Below, one piece after another: positions 5,249 to 10,749 of a stretch of 10,749 nt of DNA (within the stretch, counting starts at the first letter, position 1; each line of letters opens with the position of its first letter). The stretch lies in contig VBMR01000004.1 of the NCBI GenBank assembly GCA_005878325.1, positions 1-10,749 of the forward strand, written 5' to 3'. A program made the translations under genes and the position numbers. Source of the stretch: Methanobacteriota archaeon. GTDB lineage: Archaea; Thermoplasmatota; Thermoplasmata; RBG-16-68-12. Below the pieces are notes generated by a model. That model worked only from the letters and a program-made list of their open reading frames with translations, was not told where the DNA came from and made no database searches.

Positions 5249-6802
5249 GACCATCGGGTCCGCACCCGTCCGGAAGACCTCCCGCTGCCTCTTCTCGTAC
5301 ACGTACATCTCGGTGATCGCGTGCTCCTTGCACTCCTCGTCGATCGCCATCTCGAGGTCCCTCATCATGAGGCCTTCCTTCTTCCGGTCCGCCTTCTTCA
5401 ACAGGATGACCCGCTTCACGAAGTTCTTCTTCGCGGTCGTCACGATGGCCTCGATGATCGCCCCGGAGATGATGTCCTTCCGCTTCACCGTCTTGATCGC
5501 TTCCTTCGCCTCGGTGTCGAGTTTCACCTTCACCCACTTGTTGTCGCCGTACAGCTCGTCGAGGACGAACCGCCGCAGGGCCTCGATCGCCTCCTTGTGG
5601 CCGCCGTACTCCTGCTCGAAGCTCGATGCGACCGGCAGCTCCTCGTTGAGGTAGATCTGGAGGACCTCCTCGGCCGCCTTCCGGTCCGGCCGCGGGATCT
5701 CGATGATCTCGTCGAAGCGGCCCGGTCGCAGGAGCGCCGGGTCCACGAGGTCCGCGCGGTTCGTCGCGCCGATCACGAAGACGTCGTGCAGCTCGACGAG
5801 GCCGTCCATCTCGCTCAGGATCTGCGCGATGATGTTCTTGTGCACCCCGGAGGTGTCCATCATCCCGCGGACCGTGAAGAGGGCCTCGATCTCGTCGAAG
5901 AAGACGATGCTCGGCTTCTTCTCGTGCGCCTGGCGGAAGATCTCCTTGATGATCCGCTCGCTCTCCCCGACCCACTTCGACAGGACGTCCGCGATGCTGA
6001 CGTTGAAGAAGGTCATGTCGTTCTCCGTCGCGATCGCCTTCACGAGGAGCGTCTTGCCGCAGCCCGGGGGACCGTAGAGGAGGATGCCGCGCGGGGCCTC
6101 GAGGGAGATCTGCTCGAACAGCTTCGCCTCTTGGTACGGCAGGACGACGACGTCCTTGATCCGCTCGATCGCCTCCATGAGCCCGCCGATCTGCGCGTAT
6201 TTGACGTTCGGCTTCTCGCCGAGGAGCAGGGACTTGACTTCGAGGTTCGGGAGGACCTCGAGGACCTCCATCGTCGGCGGGAGGACGCTGATCTGGAATC
6301 CGGGCTTCAGCTTCTTGTAGACGCCCTTGTCGCAATCGATCAGGCGCTTCTCCATGTCCCCCTCGATCGAGATGACGAGCTTCCCGTCCATCATGTCCGC
6401 GACCTTCGCGATCACGCCCTCGTTGCGGACCGCGCTGCCCTCGACGATCGCGTAGGTCTGCGGGTGCACCCAGACGTATTGGCCGACGCCGAGCTGGGAC
6501 TTGTCCACGAGCCCGGTCGAGACCTTCAGGAGCTCCGTCGCGCGCGCGACCACGACCTGGTTCCCGTCCAGGTCGGGCCCTTCCTTCCGCACGACGTAGG
6601 CGTACAGGAGGGGCGGTTGCTTGATCTTGTTGAACTTGTCCTCGTAGGCTTTGAGCCGGTACTCCCGTTCCTCGATCTCGTACCGGAAGGAATGCAGGTC
6701 CCGTTCGTACTGGCGGCGGAGGCGGTCCATCTTCTCTTCGAACTCGTCTCGGACCTCGTCCACGGACTTCGACGCCTTTCCGTCCCCTTCCTCGCTTGCC
6801 AT
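5243..6802 (-). CDS. arc: Proteasomal AAA+ ATPase of the ARC/Mpa type
   Basis: A 519-residue hexameric unfoldase subunit that should recognise tagged proteins and thread them into a proteasome. Domains in order: N-terminal coiled coil (about 13-60, the Pup-binding part in Mpa); two OB folds (about 62-125 and 128-188), where archaeal PAN has one; then the AAA module with Walker A GPPGCGKT (244-251), pore loop KWVGES (266-271), Walker B IVFFDE (299-304), sensor-1 Asn in GATNRADL (N348) and arginine fingers in LLRPGRFD. After the AAA core it has the ARC-type insert GGHKEAIEALRR to IISGAIIEAIV (400-453). It ends REVFRTGADPMVG without the C-terminal HbYX/QYL used to dock on the 20S gate. ATG 6802 is chosen because GGTGATC precedes it; upstream residues are Arg/Gly-rich and unlike the family. 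First gene of the three-gene module. Confidence 0.94.
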   Translation of the reverse strand: MASEEGDGKASKSVDEVRDEFEEKMDRLRRQYERDLHSFRYEIEEREYRLKAYEDKFNKIKQPPLLYAYVVRKEGPDLDGNQVVVARATELLKVSTGLVDKSQLGVGQYVWVHPQTYAIVEGSAVRNEGVIAKVADMMDGKLVISIEGDMEKRLIDCDKGVYKKLKPGFQISVLPPTMEVLEVLPNLEVKSLLLGEKPNVKYAQIGGLMEAIERIKDVVVLPYQEAKLFEQISLEAPRGILLYGPPGCGKTLLVKAIATENDMTFFNVSIADVLSKWVGESERIIKEIFRQAHEKKPSIVFFDEIEALFTVRGMMDTSGVHKNIIAQILSEMDGLVELHDVFVIGATNRADLVDPALLRPGRFDEIIEIPRPDRKAAEEVLQIYLNEELPVASSFEQEYGGHKEAIEALRRFVLDELYGDNKWVKVKLDTEAKEAIKTVKRKDIISGAIIEAIVTTAKKNFVKRVILLKKADRKKEGLMMRDLEMAIDEECKEHAITEMYVYEKRQREVFRTGADPMVG

Positions 6803-6807
6803 TCCGT

Positions 6808-6814
6808 GATCACC
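6808..6814 (-). promoter_or_regulatory. Shine-Dalgarno site for the ATPase gene
   Basis: GGTGATC on the minus strand matches the complement of the conserved 16S rRNA 3' end (GATCACC) and ends five bases before ATG 6802. It decides the start in favour of this codon over the in-frame ATG at 6919. Confidence 0.7.
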
Positions 6815-6848
6815 GCGTGCGTGCGCCCTGAGATCGGTTGGGACGCGA

Positions 6849-6865
6849 CGGCATCCTCCCTGCCG
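6849..6865 (-). other. Hairpin in the ATPase leader
   Basis: CGGCA pairs with TGCCG around a 7-base loop (6854-6860) that reads GGGAGGA on the RNA. It lies about 47 bases before the start codon. Further complementary hexamers flank it (GGGACG/CGTCCC at 6892-6897 and 6840-6845; AACAAG/CTTGTT at 6902-6907 and 6880-6885). Short stems like these can arise by chance in GC-rich DNA. Confidence 0.3.
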
Positions 6866-6923
6866 GCGCAAGCCTGTGGAACAAGCTGTCTCGTCCCATC
6901 CCTTGTTAGAAAGTGGCATCCAG

Positions 6924-6931
6924 AATTAAAG
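6924..6931 (-). promoter_or_regulatory. TATA-like box A for the ATPase-Dop/PafA-Pup-like operon
   Basis: The minus strand reads CTTTAATT here, preceded by AACAAAAG that could act as a BRE. It is the most AT-rich spot upstream of the module. Transcription would start near 6901, leaving a leader of about 100 bases. An ATG at 6919 would lie above that start, which supports ATG 6802. No comparable box precedes the other two genes, so one promoter for all three is likely. Confidence 0.5.
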
Positions 6932-7096
6932 CTTTTGTTATCGGTATTGTGCGCGCGACGATTCGCTTTTTTCACGGGAGAAAGTGCGGTGCCCGCCCGT
7001 CGTCGAACAAATTCGGACCTTTGAATCGTTCCCCGGACCGTCCGATGACGCGAAAACGTGCTCAGAGGCTCGAGATCTCGCGGGTCCGGGTCCGAT

Positions 7097-10000
7097 TCAC
7101 GCCTCGACGAGGGTGTATCCCCCGAGGATGAGCTTCTTCAAATACGGCATCAGGACGCGCGCGAGGGCCATGTCCCCGTCCCAGTCTTCGAGCTGGTCCC
7201 AGTGGTGATCTTCCATGTCCTTGATGCAGCGTTCGATCCGCCCGGTCCACGACCCGGCGCCGTCTCCCTCGATCCGGGCGGCGAGGACCAACCACTTGCC
7301 CCGACCGATCAGGATGTGCATGTGGCCCACGGTCATTTCGTTCAGGTCTGCGTATTCGTCCCCGCGCAGCGCATCCTTGACGAATTGCTGGACCGCGGTC
7401 AACATGCCCGTCAAGATGTCCGTGTCGACATCGGGACGAAGCCGGCGGGTCTCGTGCTTGATCAAGATGCCGTCGCGATGGTACAGAAGGAAGAGGTCCT
7501 CGATAATCGCCTCGGTCCCCTTCGACGGCGCGGCTGGGGCGACCACGGGCTTCGCGGCGGCGGCCCGCTGGCGCAAGAACAGGAAGAGCCCGCCGGCGAG
7601 GACCGCTCCCACGATCGGAAGGAGCCACCAGAAGTCCCCGAGGGACAGTCCCGTCGCGGCCGCAGCAACGGTGGTGAACTGGAAGGTGAGCGGGTTCTGG
7701 ACCCGGTTGCCCGCGCGGTCGGAGGCGCCGGTGCCCACGATGACGGTGAAGGTCGTGCCTGCGGCGAGCGGCGCGCCAGGCAAGAATTTCACCACGTGCG
7801 AGTCGGCGCTCCAGAGGAACGTCCCCGTCACGGGAGAGGAACCGGAGGTCAGGGAGAACGCCCGTTCCACGGAGGCGCGATCCATCGCCTCGCTGAACGC
7901 GATCTCGATGATCGGAGTTTGCTGTGTATTGTTGCCCTGGGGCGTCGACGTGATCACGCTCGGCACGGTCGCATCGATCAGGGTCCACGTGTCGTTTCCG
8001 CTCGGAGTCGCTTCCACGTTCCCCGCGCGGTCGGTGGCGATGGCACGGAAGGCATAGACGCCCTCTGCAGGCGCGGTGAAGGTGGCCGACGTGGAGGATG
8101 TGCTGGCGAGCGGTAACCAGACGCCACCCGAGTAGTATTCGACCCGATATGTGGCGATGTCCGTGACCCCTACGTCGGGGGCCCATGTCACGACGAACGA
8201 GAGGGAGGTCTCATAGCCGGGGAGCGGGACGACGTGGGAGCCCGGGCGCGTCGTGTCGACGATCGTCCACGTGTTGTTCTGCGTCGGATCCGGCTGGCTG
8301 TTCCCCTTGGCGTCCTCTGCGGTCGTCGCGAACTCGTAGAATCCGTCCCTCGTCGCGACGAACGTGAACCGTCCCTCCGTGCCTGCCGGTTGGGTCAGAT
8401 ACGAAGTCCATCCGCCGGAGCCGCTTCCGACCATCCGATACCAGAGCGTGATGTTTCCAAATCCGGTCCCGTTGCCATCATTCGCCGTGTACCGTACGAA
8501 GAACGTGAACGTGTTCTCGTACGTGGGAAGGGCGGAAGCCGACGATGTCGGTGCGCTCTGATCCCGCATGACGACCGGCTCCATATGACTCGTGTCCATC
8601 GGAATGGCGCGGGGGTTGTTCGTGAAGGCGTAGGACCCGTACGTCACGGTCACCGTGGTCTTGTTCTCGACCGCGGCATTGGAATTGACGTAGACTCGGT
8701 CCGTCACCAAGATCCACGATTGGTCGCCGCTCGGTGCGATCCGGTTCCAAATCGTGGCCGCGTTGTCCTGGACTTGGATGCGGGCTCCAGTGACCGGGGT
8801 CGCAGCATTTGGCCAGGCCACCTGGACTTCCAAAAAGTTTTGGACCGTGAGATTGCCGGCGCTCTGCACCGACACAGTCGTGAAGGGCGTGTTCAAGGCA
8901 ACCGCTTCCGTGTAATTGTCCACGTAGAAGTCGAAGGAACCCACGGCGAGGAGGGTCCCGTTCTCGACCGTGAAGCGGCTCGTGAACGTCGCGTTGCCCA
9001 CGAGATAGTATCCGCTCGCGGTCGCAGGTTTCGGGGCGCCTCCGGTTCCCGGGCTTCCTTTCGCGACTCCTTCGATCCATTCGTCGGAGGACCATCCGTC
9101 GCGCACGAGTCCGCCGATGACGCCGGCAGCATCCCCGCCGCGACCTGCGGTCGTCGCCGTGTCCCCGTTCCCACCCTGAACGGTCTGGATCGAATTCCCG
9201 GCAAGGCTCGGGGTGACATAGACCGCTCCGATTCCGGTCGCGGTCCCGCCGTCGCCTCCGGCGAGCGACCCGTCCCCGCCGTTTCCGGCCGTGACGGAGG
9301 TGATCGTATTGGACGAGACCGTCGTGAGGTTGAACACTCCATCGTTGTTCCCGAGGACGACGACCCCGGTCGCATTGCCGCCATGGCCTCCGGTCCGGCC
9401 GCGGCCGCCCAGGCCGCCCGTCAACGTGTCGACGCCGTTGAAATGCACCGTGGCTGCGTTGACGACGGAAAAGCCCGAGATGCCGATCGCATCGCCACCC
9501 GCGGCGCCGTTCCCGGTCGGGTTGAGATTCGCGCTTGTGTTCCCTCCGAACCCTCCGCGGATCGTGTCAATCGTGTTGCCACTCGCATCGGACACCGCGA
9601 CCGAGATCAGGAAGAGCCCATATCCGTTCGCCCCGAGCCCGCCCGAGCCATCGCCGCCCGCGGCGGTCCCTTGGCCTCCCGTACCGCCGCCGCCTCCGGT
9701 CACCCGACTGAGCGAGTTCGAAGTCACCGACGCACCGCCGGTCGTGAAGGCGACCTCGATGCCCGCGCCTTCGCCCGCGTTCCCGCCGCGGCCACCGGTC
9801 ACCGTGCCTCCGCCGCCTCCCCCCACACCGCCGCGGCCGCCCGCGACGTTCGATATCGAATTGCCTTGAACGACGGGATTCGAGGTTCCCGCGACGACGA
9901 TCCCAGCCGCCGGACCTCCGTTGCCTCCTCGGCCTCCGATGCCGGTCACGTTGTCGTGACCGTTCCCACCGTTCCCGCCGAGCACGACGTCAATCATATT

Positions 10001-10744
10001 GTCGATGACGGAGACCGGCGCGGGCGTGTTGGCGTACACGCCAAGGGCGATGCCGCCGTCACGGCCGTTGGAGCCGGGAGTGGCTCCGTTCGCTCCCACC
10101 GCGCCACGGACGCCGCGAATCGTATTCGACGTGACGTCCGCGGACGCTTTCGAGATCAAGATCCCTGCGGCCAACCCCGAGCTCACGTTCGTGATTGTGT
10201 TCCCGGAAATCCATGTCGCTCCGAAGGAGGGCTGCTCCACCTGGATTCCGGCTTGAGTGTTGTTGATGACATTGTTCAGGATTTGGACCGTCGAACCGTT
10301 CACGTAGATACCGAAGGCCGTCGCCCGGCGGATCGTGTTGCCGGAGACGGTGCTCGCAGAGTTCTGGAGGAACGCGAAGCCGACGCCCGCCTGGAGGACC
10401 GTGTTGTTGCGGATCGGCGGCGAGATGTTCATCGCACTCGTGCCGTCAGCGAAGAGCCTCCCGCGTACGGTCAAGGTCACATACGGTTCAGCGCGGACCG
10501 TCACTCCGGGCTGAATCGTCAGGGTGACCGACGGCATGACGGTCACGTTGCCGATCATGACCCGAATACATACGGGGGCCCAGGCGGTGTCCACGGCGAT
10601 GGGACCGGACACGAAGCAGTTCGGCAGGATCGGGCCGGCCGCCCTCGCCTCGGGGACGAGACCCAGGATCGAGGCGCCGAAAAGTACGAGGAAGATGACC
10701 AAGACACGGTTCGTTCGGTGCGGACCGAGATGTGGGCGCGCCAT
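7097..10744 (-). CDS. Exported beta-helix/Ig-like protein with membrane anchor and cytosolic domain
   Basis: A 1215-residue cell-surface protein. Residues 1-36 are a signal peptide (basic NR, hydrophobic VLVIFLVLFGASILGLV, cleavage near ARA). About 55-545 form a right-handed parallel beta-helix, with recurring turns such as VSGNTIRR, ILNNVINN, ISGNTITNV and VQGNSISNV separated by long Gly/Asn-rich loops (GGNGG, GGRGG). About 725-830 and 832-925 are two Ig/FN3-like repeats ending in NNTWTIVD and NDTWTLID. About 926-1026 is a SbsA-like (Big_5) Ig domain beginning VPSVITSTPQGNNTQQTP. Residues 1038-1057 are one membrane helix. About 1075-1215 form a soluble cytosolic domain starting IIEDLFLLYHRDGILIKHE, perhaps longin/roadblock-like. 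A role in surface binding and signalling is inferred from the layout; no catalytic motif was recognised. The ATG lies five bases from the window edge, but the signal peptide supports it. Confidence 0.9.
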   Translation of the reverse strand: MARPHLGPHRTNRVLVIFLVLFGASILGLVPEARAAGPILPNCFVSGPIAVDTAWAPVCIRVMIGNVTVMPSVTLTIQPGVTVRAEPYVTLTVRGRLFADGTSAMNISPPIRNNTVLQAGVGFAFLQNSASTVSGNTIRRATAFGIYVNGSTVQILNNVINNTQAGIQVEQPSFGATWISGNTITNVSSGLAAGILISKASADVTSNTIRGVRGAVGANGATPGSNGRDGGIALGVYANTPAPVSVIDNMIDVVLGGNGGNGHDNVTGIGGRGGNGGPAAGIVVAGTSNPVVQGNSISNVAGGRGGVGGGGGGTVTGGRGGNAGEGAGIEVAFTTGGASVTSNSLSRVTGGGGGTGGQGTAAGGDGSGGLGANGYGLFLISVAVSDASGNTIDTIRGGFGGNTSANLNPTGNGAAGGDAIGISGFSVVNAATVHFNGVDTLTGGLGGRGRTGGHGGNATGVVVLGNNDGVFNLTTVSSNTITSVTAGNGGDGSLAGGDGGTATGIGAVYVTPSLAGNSIQTVQGGNGDTATTAGRGGDAAGVIGGLVRDGWSSDEWIEGVAKGSPGTGGAPKPATASGYYLVGNATFTSRFTVENGTLLAVGSFDFYVDNYTEAVALNTPFTTVSVQSAGNLTVQNFLEVQVAWPNAATPVTGARIQVQDNAATIWNRIAPSGDQSWILVTDRVYVNSNAAVENKTTVTVTYGSYAFTNNPRAIPMDTSHMEPVVMRDQSAPTSSASALPTYENTFTFFVRYTANDGNGTGFGNITLWYRMVGSGSGGWTSYLTQPAGTEGRFTFVATRDGFYEFATTAEDAKGNSQPDPTQNNTWTIVDTTRPGSHVVPLPGYETSLSFVVTWAPDVGVTDIATYRVEYYSGGVWLPLASTSSTSATFTAPAEGVYAFRAIATDRAGNVEATPSGNDTWTLIDATVPSVITSTPQGNNTQQTPIIEIAFSEAMDRASVERAFSLTSGSSPVTGTFLWSADSHVVKFLPGAPLAAGTTFTVIVGTGASDRAGNRVQNPLTFQFTTVAAAATGLSLGDFWWLLPIVGAVLAGGLFLFLRQRAAAAKPVVAPAAPSKGTEAIIEDLFLLYHRDGILIKHETRRLRPDVDTDILTGMLTAVQQFVKDALRGDEYADLNEMTVGHMHILIGRGKWLVLAARIEGDGAGSWTGRIERCIKDMEDHHWDQLEDWDGDMALARVLMPYLKKLILGGYTLVEA

Positions 10745-10749
10745 TACGG

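Larger units (their letters stand above)
6803..7096. other. Intergenic region with the ATPase leader; no gene seen
   Basis: These 294 bases separate the beta-helix gene stop from the ATPase start. The part nearest the ATPase holds its TATA-like box and a GC-rich, potentially folded leader. The rest holds an A/T-rich patch (about 6921-6975), a perfect 10-base palindrome CGAGATCTCG at 7071-7080 and only short T-runs for the minus strand (for example TTTT at 7053-7056). I see no convincing terminator, tRNA or small ORF. Confidence 0.55.

Noticed and set aside
5243..6802. Naming the ATPase as archaeal PAN
   Set aside because: It has tandem OB folds and the ARC-type GGHKEAIE...SGAIIEAIV insert, and lies beside a Dop/PafA gene; PAN has one OB fold and lacks that insert.
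6803..6919. Longer ATPase start at ATG 6919 (39 extra residues)
   Set aside because: The extra residues are Arg/Gly-rich and unlike the family, the likely transcript begins below this ATG, and a good ribosome site precedes ATG 6802.
4088..7024. A 978-codon open frame on the plus strand opposite the ATPase and Dop/PafA genes
   Set aside because: It spans two well-supported minus-strand genes and their junction, reads as Leu/Arg/Asp/Val-rich sequence without any domain, and is expected from GC-rich codon bias on the opposite strand.
9100..10150. Repeats resembling a CRISPR array or tandem satellite
   Set aside because: The periodicity is irregular and stays in frame as Gly-rich beta-helix loops of one long coding sequence; no constant repeat and spacer lengths.

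Overview
The window reads as GC-rich archaeal chromosome, most likely a Thermoplasmata-type euryarchaeon. Three things suggest this. AT-rich TATA-like boxes sit where archaeal promoters put them. The M16 operon appears nearly leaderless. A large exported protein combines a beta-helix and Ig-like domains with one membrane helix and a small cytosolic domain, a layout I associate with that phylum. This placement is inference, because no rRNA or other marker gene is present. Apart from a 47-codon gene end at the left edge, every gene is on the minus strand and is described in that direction.

Layout from right to left in coordinates, which is the direction of transcription. (1) 10744-7097: a 1215-residue exported and membrane-anchored beta-helix protein. 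(2) 7096-6803: an intergenic region with a TATA-like box and a leader of about 100 nt. (3) 6802-3784: three tightly packed genes that look like a pupylation module. They are an ARC/Mpa-type proteasomal AAA ATPase, a Dop/PafA-family enzyme starting 3 nt after it, and a 58-residue Pup/UBact-like modifier overlapping the enzyme gene by 17 nt. (4) 3726-2797: a two-motif LAGLIDADG homing endonuclease in visibly lower-GC DNA. (5) 2683-150: a translationally coupled pair of M16 zinc-peptidase-family genes, one catalytic and one with the zinc site lost. (6) 1-146: the 3' end of an unrecognised plus-strand gene that converges on the M16 pair with 3 nt between the stop codons.

The main discovery candidate is the module at 3784-6802. 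The ATPase has the coiled coil, tandem OB folds and C-terminal helical insert that mark actinobacterial ARC/Mpa and set it apart from archaeal PAN. The enzyme keeps the Dop/PafA glutamine-synthetase-like motifs but lacks the Dop loop. The small protein has a Lys-Phe-Arg-...-Lys-Gly-Gln ending like Pup and UBact, followed by six more residues (GGDRRA), so it may need processing. Together they suggest Pup-type tagging feeding a proteasome in an archaeon-like genome. No 20S proteasome gene and no second Dop/PafA enzyme lie in the window.
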